Notes: generated from the sequence alone by a model not told the origin. Shown: positions 1 to 9,359, counted from the stretch's first letter. The stretch: 64,000 nt of DNA from Parabacteroides distasonis ATCC 8503 (GCF_000012845.1 NC_009615.1:1077501-1141500), one strand, 5' to 3'. Made by a program: numbers and translations.

Positions 1-1
1 T

Positions 2-3000
2 CAAGTGAAAGCCGATTTGTCCGAATGGTTTGAGGCACAAGGTAAGGATAAGTGGTTCGCTTTTGGTTTTACCACGCTCCCTTTAGCCCTTCGGGGGAAT
101 CTGGAATCGATGGATATCAACAAGAAAAACGAGAATGGGTACGATCTGACCGCCGTGCTTTTCACGCCGGATAAGGAATCTCCGGAGACCGTGGAGTCGT
201 TGGTGGATTTCTCGGAGAAGGTAGACGCTACTTGGCAACACAGCCCGGATGGGAAGAAACATGAGGTGACCTTACTCAATGTCTCCGCCGGGATGGAGGG
301 GGAACGGACACTCAAGCTTTCCGTATCTTCTAATAAACTAGGCGTGGAAAAGGCCGATGTCGTGACAGTGAGCGTTCCGGATCAGAATGATTTCTCGGTG
401 TACGACGTGACGTATGTGTCCGAGCCGGAGCGTTACGTGGAGGTCGCTTTCACGAAGTTATTGGATGTGGGCCAAGATATGAGAGGCTTGGCCTTTATCG
501 CCGAGAATACGTCGGAGACCGTAACCGTGGACGGAAACAAGCTACGCCTATATCCGGATGCCGATTTGTGGCAAAAGGGCGTGATGAATATCCACCTGAA
601 CCAAGGCATCCGCAGCAAGAGCGGCTTGAACCTGAAAGAGGCTGTCGTGCGTCAAATAATCCTAGATGAGCAGAAACCCGGCGTCCGTTTTATCGGGAAA
701 GGAGTGATCATCCCGCAATCCACGCAATTATCCGTTCCTTTCCAAGCGATTTATTTGCGAGGGGTTACGGTGAGCGTTATCAAGATATTGGAGCAGAATA
801 TCGGTCAGTTCCTGCAATCGAACAACTTGGATGAGTCCGGGGAGTTAATGCGTGTCGGGCGCTTGATCGCCCGTAAGACGATCTTCTTGGATGAAGAGGG
901 TCTTGATTTATCCCGGTGGAATACCTTCGCGATCGATTTGAAACGATTGATCGAGCCGGAACCGGGCGCTATCTACCGTCTGGAGCTTTCGTTTGACCGT
1001 TCTTTGTCTGTTTATCCTTGCGGGAATGATACGGTGGTCCTCTCGAAGGAACAGATCTTGGCCTCGGATGAGATCCGTTTCAAGGAAGAGTCCGCCCGTT
1101 TTGACGAGGGAGGGTATTACTATTATCGCCAATATGATTGGTCTGATTATAATTGGGAGAAACGGGATGATCCTTGCTCGGACAGTTATTATTTTAATAA
1201 GGTGGAGGGAAAGAATGTCTTGGCTACTAATTTAGGACTGGTCGCCATGCTGGGGCAGGATAATGATATGACCGTGTTGGTGCATAATATACAGAATACG
1301 GAGCCGGAGCGAGGAGTTACGGTTACCGCCTATAATTACCAACACCAAGCGTTGGCCTCGGGCACGACCAATGACAAGGGGCAGGTACGGCTGGATCTCT
1401 CCTCGGGACGTCCGTTCTACCTGATCGCCTCACAGGGAACCCAACGTTCCTATCTGCGGGTGGATAACGGATCGGCTCTCTCGCTCAGCTCGTTCGATGT
1501 ATCGGGCGAGGTAGTCCAGAAAGGGATCAAGGGCTTTATCTATGGTGAGCGAGGCGTATGGCGTCCGGGTGACACGTTGCATCTGGGCTTTATGCTGAAC
1601 GACCGGGCGAAGCAATTGCCGGCAGAGCATCCGGTGGTGATGGAGCTGTACAACCCGTTAGGGCAAATGTATGCCCGTAAGACGCAGACCCGTGGCGAGC
1701 TAGGGCTTTATGTCTTCGATTTCGTTACCGAGGCGGATGCCCCCACGGGTGCGTGGAATGTGAAGGCGCAAGTGGGTGGGGTCTCTTTCTCGAAGCGCTT
1801 ACGCATCGAGTCCATCAAGCCAAACCGCCTGAAGATCGCCTTATCCATGCCGGAGAAGACTTTGTTGCGTGGTGAGCCTATGGATGCCCGCCTGCATGTG
1901 GAATGGCTGCAAGGAGCTATCGCCCGTAACTTGAAATATGATATACAAGGTACCTTTATCGCTACCCCGACTACCTTCGAGGGTTATAAGGGTTTCTATT
2001 TCGACGATCCTTCCCGTGTATTTAATACGGAAGAGAGTAAGCTGATCTCCGGCGTTACCAATGAGCGGGGCGATGCCACGGTACAAGCCCGCTTCGAGCT
2101 GGGTTCTACCGCTCCCGGAATGTTGCTGGCAAACCTAGTGACCCGGGTATATGAGGAATCCGGCGATTTCAGTATCGACGCGGATCGGATGCTTTACTCG
2201 CCTTATCGCCGGTATGCCGGTATCAAGTCTCCGCAGAAAGATAAGGAACAACTAAATACCGGAACCAATTACACCTACGAGGTCGCTTCTGTTGATTATT
2301 TAGGGAAACCGCAAGCGAATACGGAATTAGATGTGAAAGTATATAAGGTCTACTGGTATTGGTGGTGGGACTCCAACAGTAGCGGTCTGGCCAATTACGT
2401 ATCGGATTCCTACAATAAGCCGGTAAAGACATTTACCGTCCGTACGGATGGGGACGGCCGGGGTACGTTCCAGCTCTCGTTCCCGGATAAGGAGTGGGGA
2501 ACGTATTTCATCTCCGTGAAAGATAAGGAGAGCAAGCACTCTACGGGAGTGATGAGTTATTTCGACTGGCCTTATAACGAGGGCCGACGTAACACCGATG
2601 GCAGCGAGTCCGCCACGATGCTTAGTTTCAAGACCGATAAGGATAGTTATACACCCGGCGAGAAGATGGTAGTCACCTTCCCCTCTACGAAAGGAAGCCG
2701 TGCGATTATCAGTATAGAGAACGGCATGCGTGTCCTTTCCTTGACGGAACATACGTGCGAGGATAAACAAACGACCGTGAGACTGGATGTGACGAAAGAT
2801 ATGCAGCCGAACGCTTACGTCTATATCACCCTTTTGCAGCCTCATGGCATTACGAAGAACGATTTGCCGATCCGCTTGTATGGCGTGGTCCCGTTCACGG
2901 TAACTTCTCCGGAGAGCCATCTGACTCCGGTTATCCAATCTCCCGCCGAGTTGAAACCGGATGCCTCTTATACCATATCCGTCTCCGAGAAGAATGGAAA

Positions 3001-5224
3001 GGAGATGGCTTACACGCTGGCGATCGTGGATGAGGGCTTGCTGGACCTGACCCGTTTCCGTACGCCGGAGCCTTGGAAGGCGTTTAACGCCCGGGAAGCG
3101 TTGGGCGTGAATACATGGGATTTGTATAACTACGTGGTTGGCGCTTATGGCGGCCGTATCGAGCAATTGTTCAGTATCGGCGGCGATGATGCGCTGAACA
3201 AAGGCCCGAAAGCGATCGTGAACCGCTTCAAGCCCGTGGTGCGATTTGACGGCCCATTCTTGCTGAAGAAGGGGAAGACCGCCCGGCATACCTATCAGAT
3301 GCCGAATTATAACGGGTGTGTCAAGATCATGGTGGTAGCCGGAAACGGGGAGGCTTATGGACATGCCGATAAGAGCGTGATGGTACGTAAGCCCGTAATG
3401 CTGCTAGGAACCTTGCCCCGGGTGATTGGCGTGGGCGAGGAGATGGTAGTACCCGCTACGGTATTCGCTACCGAGGATGGCGTAGGGGCCGTGAATGTAT
3501 CTATCGCTTGCAGTTCGAATATGGAAGTGGTCGGCGAGACGACGAGGAGCTTGAGCTTCGAGCGGAAAGGGGATCAGCAAGCCTCGTTCCGTATCCGGGT
3601 GAAGAAGAACCCGGGTATCGGGAAGGTAACGATAACCGCTACAGGTAAAGGGGATAAATCTGTTTATGAGACGGAGCTGGAGATCCGTACGGTACGCCGC
3701 CCGCAAGTGAAAGTTACCGCCGCTACCTTGGAGGCCGGCAAGTCTTGGAAAGAGACGGTTGCGATGCCGGGTGCCACGGGTACGAACCAGTTGACCTTAG
3801 AAGTGTCGGATATCGCCCCCGTGAACGTATCCTCACGTCTATCTTATTTGTTGGGTTATCCGCACGGATGTCTGGAACAGATCACCTCGAAAGGATTCCC
3901 ACAGCTTTATATCTCCTCGTTTACGGATTTGCCCCTGCAACAGGCGAAATCCACGGAGGAGGCCGTGAAAGAGGTGATCCGCCGTCTGCGCTCTTACCAG
4001 ACCGTAGATGGGGCTTTCGCCTATTGGCCGGGTGGAACGAGCAGCAATGGCTGGGGTACGGTTTACGCTACTCATTTCTTGCTGGAAGCCTCGAAGAAAG
4101 GCTACTTGGTTCCCGAGGCCATGAAACAAAGCGTATTGAATAATCTACGCCGGGTAGCTCGTAATTGGAAGCCGGTTACCTCTTATTATAAAGATTCGGA
4201 AGAGGCTACGCAAGCCTATCGCCTGTATGTATTGGCTTTGGCCGGGTCGCCGGAGATGGGTGCCATGAACCGCTTGAAAGAGATGAAAGATTTGACCTCC
4301 ATGAGTCGCTGGTCGCTAGCTTCCGCCTATGCCTTGGTCGGCCGTGAGGATGTCGCTCAAGACCTGATCAGCAAGACGACGGCTCTTCCTTCCGGTTATT
4401 CCGAGTATGACGAGACGTTCGGCAGTGATGTCCGGGATCAATCCATCCAGTTAATGACGCTTTGCTTGTTGGATAAAGGCAAGGAGGCCGCTACCTTGGT
4501 GGAAGAATTGTCCAAACAACTTTCTTCGGATGATTGGTTGAGCACACAATCTACGGCATTCGCTTTAGTTGCCTTGTCGGACTACCTAGCTAAATATCGG
4601 GTAGACGGGGCCATGGATTTCACGTACGCTTGTGGCGGAAAGGATGGACAGGTGAAAACGGATAAGAATATATGGTCCGAGACCTTATTGGATAAGGCGG
4701 GGACCTCGGCGAGCGTCGAGTTGAAGAACACGGGTAAATCTACGCTCTTCGCCCGTATCATAACCGAGGGAATACCGGAGCAGGGAGAGGAAAAAGCGTA
4801 TGCGAACGGTGTCTCATTGGCGGTTAGCTATGTGGACTTGAACGGAAGTCCGGTCAATGTCGCCCAATTGGAGCAAGGTACGAATTTCTCCGCCGTGGTT
4901 ACGGTAAAGAACCCTTCGGCCCGGGGATATAATAATTTGGTATTATCGGAGATCTTCCCTGCCGGATGGGAAATACTGAATACCCGTTTCTTGAATGAGT
5001 CCGTTACGGACAGCTTGAGCGCCGGAGTGAATTATCAGGATATTCGTGACGACCGTGTTTATAGTTATATAGACCGTCTGCCGGCAGGCAGTCAAGTGAC
5101 CGTGAAGATTAATCTTTGCGCAGTCTACCCGGGCCGTTTCTACCTGCCTCCGGTGTATTGCGAGGCGATGTACGATTATTTAATCCGTGCGAATACCGCG
5201 GGACAAGAAGTTACCGTATTCTAA
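2..5224 (+). CDS. Alpha-2-macroglobulin family protein (5' end cut by window)
   Basis: The reading frame is open from the window edge, so the visible 1739 or so residues lack the true start and signal or lipobox. The thioester motif GCLEQ (within PHGCLEQ) has its Cys near visible residue 1289, followed by an alpha-helical region rich in Tyr/Trp repeats like the complement-like toroid. A typical DEGLLDLTRF segment lies before the thioester region. Bacterial A2Ms are envelope proteins that trap proteases through a bait region and a covalent thioester; that role is known for the family and not shown here. No penicillin-binding protein partner is visible downstream, but upstream is outside the window. 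The gene ends before a GC-rich terminator. Family assignment is very secure; the exact start is unknown. Confidence 0.95.
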   Translation, partial: QVKADLSEWFEAQGKDKWFAFGFTTLPLALRGNLESMDINKKNENGYDLTAVLFTPDKESPETVESLVDFSEKVDATWQHSPDGKKHEVTLLNVSAGMEGERTLKLSVSSNKLGVEKADVVTVSVPDQNDFSVYDVTYVSEPERYVEVAFTKLLDVGQDMRGLAFIAENTSETVTVDGNKLRLYPDADLWQKGVMNIHLNQGIRSKSGLNLKEAVVRQIILDEQKPGVRFIGKGVIIPQSTQLSVPFQAIYLRGVTVSVIKILEQNIGQFLQSNNLDESGELMRVGRLIARKTIFLDEEGLDLSRWNTFAIDLKRLIEPEPGAIYRLELSFDRSLSVYPCGNDTVVLSKEQILASDEIRFKEESARFDEGGYYYYRQYDWSDYNWEKRDDPCSDSYYFNKVEGKNVLATNLGLVAMLGQDNDMTVLVHNIQNTEPERGVTVTAYNYQHQALASGTTNDKGQVRLDLSSGRPFYLIASQGTQRSYLRVDNGSALSLSSFDVSGEVVQKGIKGFIYGERGVWRPGDTLHLGFMLNDRAKQLPAEHPVVMELYNPLGQMYARKTQTRGELGLYVFDFVTEADAPTGAWNVKAQVGGVSFSKRLRIESIKPNRLKIALSMPEKTLLRGEPMDARLHVEWLQGAIARNLKYDIQGTFIATPTTFEGYKGFYFDDPSRVFNTEESKLISGVTNERGDATVQARFELGSTAPGMLLANLVTRVYEESGDFSIDADRMLYSPYRRYAGIKSPQKDKEQLNTGTNYTYEVASVDYLGKPQANTELDVKVYKVYWYWWWDSNSSGLANYVSDSYNKPVKTFTVRTDGDGRGTFQLSFPDKEWGTYFISVKDKESKHSTGVMSYFDWPYNEGRRNTDGSESATMLSFKTDKDSYTPGEKMVVTFPSTKGSRAIISIENGMRVLSLTEHTCEDKQTTVRLDVTKDMQPNAYVYITLLQPHGITKNDLPIRLYGVVPFTVTSPESHLTPVIQSPAELKPDASYTISVSEKNGKEMAYTLAIVDEGLLDLTRFRTPEPWKAFNAREALGVNTWDLYNYVVGAYGGRIEQLFSIGGDDALNKGPKAIVNRFKPVVRFDGPFLLKKGKTARHTYQMPNYNGCVKIMVVAGNGEAYGHADKSVMVRKPVMLLGTLPRVIGVGEEMVVPATVFATEDGVGAVNVSIACSSNMEVVGETTRSLSFERKGDQQASFRIRVKKNPGIGKVTITATGKGDKSVYETELEIRTVRRPQVKVTAATLEAGKSWKETVAMPGATGTNQLTLEVSDIAPVNVSSRLSYLLGYPHGCLEQITSKGFPQLYISSFTDLPLQQAKSTEEAVKEVIRRLRSYQTVDGAFAYWPGGTSSNGWGTVYATHFLLEASKKGYLVPEAMKQSVLNNLRRVARNWKPVTSYYKDSEEATQAYRLYVLALAGSPEMGAMNRLKEMKDLTSMSRWSLASAYALVGREDVAQDLISKTTALPSGYSEYDETFGSDVRDQSIQLMTLCLLDKGKEAATLVEELSKQLSSDDWLSTQSTAFALVALSDYLAKYRVDGAMDFTYACGGKDGQVKTDKNIWSETLLDKAGTSASVELKNTGKSTLFARIITEGIPEQGEEKAYANGVSLAVSYVDLNGSPVNVAQLEQGTNFSAVVTVKNPSARGYNNLVLSEIFPAGWEILNTRFLNESVTDSLSAGVNYQDIRDDRVYSYIDRLPAGSQVTVKINLCAVYPGRFYLPPVYCEAMYDYLIRANTAGQEVTVF

Positions 5225-5233
5225 TTTCGTGGG

Positions 5234-5262
5234 GGGCGGGCAGACCCCGCCCTTATATTTTT
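5234..5262 (+). terminator. Rho-independent terminator after the A2M gene
   Basis: A 7-bp GC-only stem (GGGCGGG at 5234-5240 with CCCGCCC at 5246-5252) is followed by a T-rich run. It starts about 10 bases after the stop codon. Confidence 0.8.
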
Positions 5263-5283
5263 TCGAAATTTATTGGATTTATA

Positions 5284-5314
5284 GTTGTATGCTCGAATAA
5301 AACCATTACATTCG
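5284..5314 (+). promoter_or_regulatory. Putative promoter of the RRM gene
   Basis: TACATTCG at 5307-5314 is a one-mismatch Bacteroidetes -7 box, with GTTG at 5284-5287 as a possible -33 box 19 bases upstream. It would leave a leader of about 115 bases before the RRM start at 5437. A long leader is plausible for a cold-shock-like RNA-binding protein but its function is inferred only. Confidence 0.45.
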
Positions 5315-5436
5315 CAGCATATTTGAGATTGATTTAAGTTAGTATTAGAAAGTATTTGCTCACAACTTGATTTGTTAGGTAAACTTTTTTAGTCGACATA
5401 CTCAGCTCAATTAACCATTTAATTAAAGTTTACAAA

Positions 5437-5808
5437 ATGAATCTTTACATTTCAAATCTAAGTTACAACATCTCTGATGAGGACTTAAGACTGTTATTTG
5501 CTGATTACGGTGAGATTACTTCAGCAAAAGTTATTATGGATAGAGAAACTGGCCGTTCAAGAGGCTTCGGTTTCGTTGAGCTGAGCGATGATGAGCTAGC
5601 TAAAAAGGCTATCGAGGAGTTAAACCAAGCAAGTTATGACGGCAAAGTCATCAATATAACAGAAGCCAGACCTAGAGAGGATAGAGGCGACAGAGGTGGT
5701 CGTTTCAATAACAACAGAGGTGGCGGCTACGGTTCCAACAGAGGCGGTGGCTATGGCTCTAACAGAGGTGGCGGTTATGGTTCTAACCGGGACGGTGGAA
5801 GATATTAA
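5437..5808 (+). CDS. RRM-domain RNA-binding protein with Gly-rich tail
   Basis: This 123-residue protein has one RNA recognition motif (residues 1-79). RNP2 is LYISNL (3-8) and RNP1 is RGFGFVEL (42-49), with the aromatic positions that stack on RNA bases. The tail (80-123) is Arg/Gly/Asn-rich and carries three near-identical GGGYGSNR repeats, like cyanobacterial and Bacteroidetes glycine-rich RNA-binding proteins. Family knowledge points to single-stranded RNA binding in the cytoplasm, possibly as a global post-transcriptional regulator in bacteria that lack Hfq. The gene is monocistronic, with a long AT-rich leader and a strong terminator. The repeated codons in the tail could be prone to length variation. 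Confidence 0.95.
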   Translation: MNLYISNLSYNISDEDLRLLFADYGEITSAKVIMDRETGRSRGFGFVELSDDELAKKAIEELNQASYDGKVINITEARPREDRGDRGGRFNNNRGGGYGSNRGGGYGSNRGGGYGSNRDGGRY

Positions 5809-5828
5809 TTCTATCTAGATAAAAATGG

Positions 5829-5858
5829 AAGAGCGATCAGAGATGGTCGCTCTTTTTT
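5829..5858. terminator. Bidirectional terminator between convergent genes
   Basis: AAGAGCGA (5829-5836) pairs with TCGCTCTT (5847-5854), with T-runs on both sides. The stop codon of the minus-strand regulator (5837-5839) sits in the loop, so the hairpin serves both the RRM gene and the regulator gene. Confidence 0.85.
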
Positions 5859-6763
5859 ATTTCAAGCACATAGGCTCGTCCACGGTCTGTCGTGATCTTT
5901 AGGTTACTGTTTTCCTCCACTAAAGGCCGTAGCCTTCGGATCAAGGTGTTCAAGGTCTCGTCGGCGTTGATCTTTCCCGGCCATAAGCTCTCGCAGATAT
6001 CCGAGCGGTTCAAGATATGAGTAGGCGATAGGAAAAACATCTCCATCAAGGCATATTGCTGAGGGGTGAGTTTTAGTTTCTCCTCATTCTCCTTATAGAA
6101 GGAGGCGGTCTCGCAAGAAAGGTTCAAATTACCGAAAGAGATGGTCTTTCCCGGATGGATAGGCTGAGGCATTATCAACTCCTTTCTATAACGTTTAAGC
6201 AATAAGGGCAGGGTAGCGGATAAAAAGGCAAGCCCGAGGAATAGGCCGGGCAAAGATTTGTCCGATAGCCCGATAACCGCAAAGGTGGAGCAATTGGCGT
6301 ACCCTTGGAATGAGATCCCGATATGATCCGTGGTAGCATTGGGGCTGTTCGCTATGGATGATGCCCAGATAATCGTATCGCTGGCGATATAATATTCGTT
6401 GAGTTTCTTGTTGGCATTAGCGGGAGCGTTTTCGGTTTGAGGATCTTTATTGAGTACGTGGATCACGATTCCCGTTTTCTTCTTGTCGGGCGTATAACTC
6501 AGTGCGTCGGAAAAGTCCTTGTTATAACTTTCTATGGATACCGGATTGCCGAAAAGCTTGGATAGATTGGCATAGGTGCGTATGGAATCTTGGCTCATCC
6601 ATAGGTGGGAATTTTGCAGGATCGTTTGTTGCAACGCTTGGTTCAAGTCTGTCACGATCGTTTTCTTAGCTTCCGTATAACTATGGAAACCGAAGCTGAA
6701 CGAGAGAATCAGCATTAAGGAGGTACCCAAAACAGATAGATTGGCCGATAGTCGTGTATTCAT
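5837..6763 (-). CDS. Membrane-spanning winged-helix transcriptional regulator
   Basis: The protein has 308 residues. The N-terminus has a membrane segment (about 9-29), then a periplasmic region (30-165) of no family I recognise, a second membrane segment (about 166-189) followed by the basic KRYRK, and a C-terminal OmpR/PhoB-type winged helix (about 205-302; recognition-helix region NTLIRRLRPLVEE, wing TTDRGRAYVLEI). The DNA-binding domain is therefore cytoplasmic but C-terminal, the reverse of ToxR/CadC. It is a one-component sensor-regulator by inference. It is divergent from an outer-membrane protein, and pho-box-like repeats lie between them. What it senses is unknown. Confidence 0.85.
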   Translation of the reverse strand: MNTRLSANLSVLGTSLMLILSFSFGFHSYTEAKKTIVTDLNQALQQTILQNSHLWMSQDSIRTYANLSKLFGNPVSIESYNKDFSDALSYTPDKKKTGIVIHVLNKDPQTENAPANANKKLNEYYIASDTIIWASSIANSPNATTDHIGISFQGYANCSTFAVIGLSDKSLPGLFLGLAFLSATLPLLLKRYRKELIMPQPIHPGKTISFGNLNLSCETASFYKENEEKLKLTPQQYALMEMFFLSPTHILNRSDICESLWPGKINADETLNTLIRRLRPLVEENSNLKITTDRGRAYVLEIKKSDHL

Positions 6764-6799
6764 TATTCGCTAGATTAGAATTAACATAAAAAGAACGTT

Positions 6800-6807
6800 C
6801 GAAGGTA
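6800..6807 (-). promoter_or_regulatory. Putative -7 box for the winged-helix regulator
   Basis: On the minus strand the sequence reads TACCTTCG, a one-mismatch TAnnTTTG box, about 36 bases before the start codon. The -33 element is not clear. Confidence 0.4.
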
Positions 6808-6884
6808 CTAAATATTATAGAAGGAAAGTATCCTTTTCGATAGGATTCGGGATGAAATAGACATAAATCCAGCTAAATGACCGG

Positions 6885-6912
6885 ATGTCATGGAAATGTC
6901 ATGGAAATGTCA
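6885..6912. promoter_or_regulatory. Pho-box-like operator: 11-bp direct repeats
   Basis: ATGTCATGGAA occurs twice in tandem (6885-6895, 6896-6906), followed by a third ATGTCA (6907-6912). An 11-bp period with TGTCA cores is the layout used by PhoB/OmpR-type winged-helix dimers. It lies between the divergent winged-helix regulator and the beta-barrel gene, about 25 bases upstream of the candidate -33 box of the latter, an activator-like position. Binding by the neighbouring regulator is inferred. Confidence 0.6.
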
Positions 6913-6936
6913 GCTACTTATCCGGCGATTATTTAC

Positions 6937-6965
6937 GTTGTCGTTGTCTGTTGCCTCTACTTTTG
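6937..6965 (+). promoter_or_regulatory. Putative promoter of the outer-membrane beta-barrel gene
   Basis: TACTTTTG at 6958-6965 matches the Bacteroidetes -7 consensus, with GTTG at 6937-6940 as a possible -33 box. The start codon follows 29 bases later. Confidence 0.6.
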
Positions 6966-6994
6966 CCCGAAAACAAATCAAATAAGATACAGAT

Positions 6995-9214
6995 ATGAAA
7001 AGATTTCTGATGATGATGACCTTGATAGGGCTTGTGGGAAACTGGAACTCGACGTTGACCGCCCAACTCGTCTCTCCCGATTCATTGTATTTGAACGAGG
7101 ACTTACCCGAGATAAACATTGTCGCCGTGAAACCCTTGATAAAGGCGGAGGCGGATAAGACTACTTACAGTATCGCCGAGGACCCGGATTCCAGAACCTA
7201 TACCCTGCTGGAGATGTTGCGGAAAGTCCCTCTAGTGACCGTGGATGGCGAGGATAACGTGAAGGTAAACGGACAATCCAGTTTTAAGATTTATATGAAT
7301 GGGCGTCCCTCGAATATGTTCTCCAATAATCCCAAGGAGGTCTTGCGTAGTATCCCCGCCAGCATGATCAAGAAAGTGGAGGTGATAACAGATCCCGGTG
7401 CCCGTTACGATGCGGAGGGTGTCAGCGGAATCTTGAATATCGTGACGAAAGGAGCGGAGTTCGAGGGATATAACGCGAGTATAAACACTACGGTGATGAA
7501 CTTATTTAAGAGTGTCGGTGGTTTCGCTACGCTGAAATATGGCCGATTATCGCTTTCCGGAAATTATACGTTTAGCCAACAATCGTCCGAGAGCGAGTCG
7601 GATTATCTCCGTACTCAGTCGGGAGACGGTGGGAAGCTCCGGATGCTCTCAGACGTAGACGTGAAATATCCGGCTCATTATGGAAGTCTGGAAGGCAGTT
7701 TCGAGATCGATACATTGAATTTAATCTCCTTGTCCGGAAACTTGAATATCGGAAACAGCAACTCTATTTGGAATAGCCATTATAGCAGGCTTGATAAAGA
7801 GGGGGAAGAAATCTATGCTTATAACGAGGATATGAGTAAAAAGAACGAATGGGGTAGCGCCTCCTTAAAAGCGGATTATCAGCGTTTATTCAAACGAAAT
7901 AAGGAAGAGATGCTAACGCTTTCCTATCAGTATGATTATATCCCGAACGATATCTATAGCGTGTTTTACGATAAGGATAAGATGGGTAATGTCTCGTTAC
8001 CCCAACTGGAGGCCGATTATACCCGGCAAATCAGTCATGCCCGCACCCATGAGCATACGGCCCAGCTTGATTACGTGAATCCTTTTACAAGTATACATTC
8101 CATCGAGGGAGGTTTGAAGCTGATTCGGCGTAGCAGTACGAGCCACGCTACTTCGGAGGTAAAGGAGTTGGGTGAGGGTGTCTGGTTACCCGCAGATTTA
8201 CAGCCTTTGGTGGAATATCGGCATGTGCAGAATATATGCTCCGCCTATGCGGGATATGGATTTAAGTATGGTAAATGGAGCTTGAACCCCGGCATTCGTA
8301 TGGAACATACTTGGCAGGACGTGACTTATAAACAAGGCGAAGGCAAGGATTTTAATTATCGTGTAACGGATTGGGTTCCTTCTTGGACCTCCGCTTTCCG
8401 CTTGGATGACCGGAGTTTGTTTCGCTTGGCTTACAACTTACGTTTACGTCGCCCGAATATCAGCTATTTGAATCCTACGGTGTTCGTGTCTGGGACCTCT
8501 ATCTCGTATGGAAATCCGGGATTGGTATCGGAGAAACATCATCGTCTTTCGGCGTCATACAGTTATTACGGAACGAAATTGAATGTGCAAGCTTCCGTGC
8601 TCTGCACCTTGGGAAAAGGGGTGATTGATGAGTATCTGTTCATTGATTCGGCGAATGTGGTGAATAGTACGTATGATAATCTCGTGGACGTGAAAGCAGC
8701 GGGAGGAAACCTTTATCTAAGCTATAATCCTTCGCCCCGGACAAGCGTGTCGCTGAACAGCATGTTGCATTATCTGGATTTACGGGCGCAGGAGGGGAAT
8801 GAGGTTTACGATACGGATGTGCGTAATTCCGGCTTTTGTGGCTCTGCTTTTGTCGATTTCTCGCAGAAGTTTAAGTACGGGTGGCGTTTTGTCCTGTCGG
8901 GTGGGTACGTGCGTTCCGAGCCGAATGTGGGGATGGACTCGTACGGCTTTTATTTTTACGGCTTGAGTGTGGTAAAGAGCTTCTTGAAGGATAAATTGAC
9001 TTGTACGCTGCGGGCGCAAGATTTTCTGGGAGATCATAAGACGATACAGATTAACGAGCGATATCCGGACTTTCATATCCGGCAGACCGAGCGTATGTTT
9101 AGTCGTGGTTTCGGCATCGCCATTAGCTACCGGATCGGTGATTTAAAAGCGAGCGTGAAGAAGGCGGGGAGAAGCATAAGGAATGATGATCTGTTGGACG
9201 CCCTAGATAAGTAG
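6995..9214 (+). CDS. Outer-membrane beta-barrel family protein (TonB receptor-like)
   Basis: The 739-residue protein has a signal peptide (about 1-24, ending TAQ) and then a TonB-receptor-type plug: VTVDGEDNVKVNG, YMNGRPSNM, IPASMIKKVEVITDPGARYDAEGVSGILNIVTKG (about 85-155 in total). The rest is a beta-barrel of alternating residues, as in OMP_b-brl_3 proteins. The usual N-terminal carboxypeptidase-regulatory-like domain is absent. It probably sits in the outer membrane as a receptor or porin-like protein. No SusD partner is adjacent, so a glycan-uptake role is not supported. It is divergent from a membrane-bound regulator that probably controls it. The substrate is unknown. Confidence 0.9.
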   Translation: MKRFLMMMTLIGLVGNWNSTLTAQLVSPDSLYLNEDLPEINIVAVKPLIKAEADKTTYSIAEDPDSRTYTLLEMLRKVPLVTVDGEDNVKVNGQSSFKIYMNGRPSNMFSNNPKEVLRSIPASMIKKVEVITDPGARYDAEGVSGILNIVTKGAEFEGYNASINTTVMNLFKSVGGFATLKYGRLSLSGNYTFSQQSSESESDYLRTQSGDGGKLRMLSDVDVKYPAHYGSLEGSFEIDTLNLISLSGNLNIGNSNSIWNSHYSRLDKEGEEIYAYNEDMSKKNEWGSASLKADYQRLFKRNKEEMLTLSYQYDYIPNDIYSVFYDKDKMGNVSLPQLEADYTRQISHARTHEHTAQLDYVNPFTSIHSIEGGLKLIRRSSTSHATSEVKELGEGVWLPADLQPLVEYRHVQNICSAYAGYGFKYGKWSLNPGIRMEHTWQDVTYKQGEGKDFNYRVTDWVPSWTSAFRLDDRSLFRLAYNLRLRRPNISYLNPTVFVSGTSISYGNPGLVSEKHHRLSASYSYYGTKLNVQASVLCTLGKGVIDEYLFIDSANVVNSTYDNLVDVKAAGGNLYLSYNPSPRTSVSLNSMLHYLDLRAQEGNEVYDTDVRNSGFCGSAFVDFSQKFKYGWRFVLSGGYVRSEPNVGMDSYGFYFYGLSVVKSFLKDKLTCTLRAQDFLGDHKTIQINERYPDFHIRQTERMFSRGFGIAISYRIGDLKASVKKAGRSIRNDDLLDALDK

Positions 9215-9238
9215 GGCGGGCACAGGCCCGCTCCCTAC
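9211..9238 (+). terminator. Hairpin after the beta-barrel gene
   Basis: GTAGGG and CGGGC pair with GCCCG and CCCTAC around a 3-base loop, with a small bulge. There is no clear T-run, so termination is less certain. The core GGGCGGGCA resembles the hairpin after the A2M gene. Confidence 0.5.
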
Positions 9239-9242
9239 GGTA

Positions 9243-9353
9243 TCATAACTCGTCCAGCCATTTCTTGCCGGGCTTCGTGTAAAGCCAAGCGATAAATAAA
9301 CCTGTAATAACTCCTACTACTAAGAATAGGGCACTTAATGGATTTAATATCAT
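9243..9353 (-). CDS. 36-residue single-span membrane protein
   Basis: The minus strand encodes MILNPLSALFLVVGVITG, then FIAWLYTKPGKKWLDEL and a stop. One hydrophobic helix (about 6-24) is followed by a basic/amphipathic tail, so N-out/C-in is the likely topology. It lies just downstream of another small membrane protein on the same strand (6-base gap), suggesting one transcript. I do not recognise the family. The intact frame, sensible start and composition support a real gene; function is unknown. Confidence 0.55.
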   Translation of the reverse strand: MILNPLSALFLVVGVITGLFIAWLYTKPGKKWLDEL

Positions 9354-9359
9354 ATTCTT

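Larger units (their letters stand above)
5224..5436. other. Intergenic leader region of the RRM gene
   Basis: About 210 AT-rich bases hold the A2M terminator, a weak promoter and the long leader of the RRM gene. No other open frame or clear secondary structure stands out by eye. Confidence 0.6.

Noticed and set aside
2327..3364. Long open frame on the minus strand inside the A2M gene (345 codons)
   Set aside because: It is a shadow of the GC-rich, codon-biased sense gene; composition is His/Arg-rich, no family is recognisable and no promoter is seen.
6877..7158. Plus-strand frame of 93 codons across the intergenic region and the beta-barrel gene start
   Set aside because: It runs through the operator-like repeats and overlaps the signal peptide of a clear gene in another frame.
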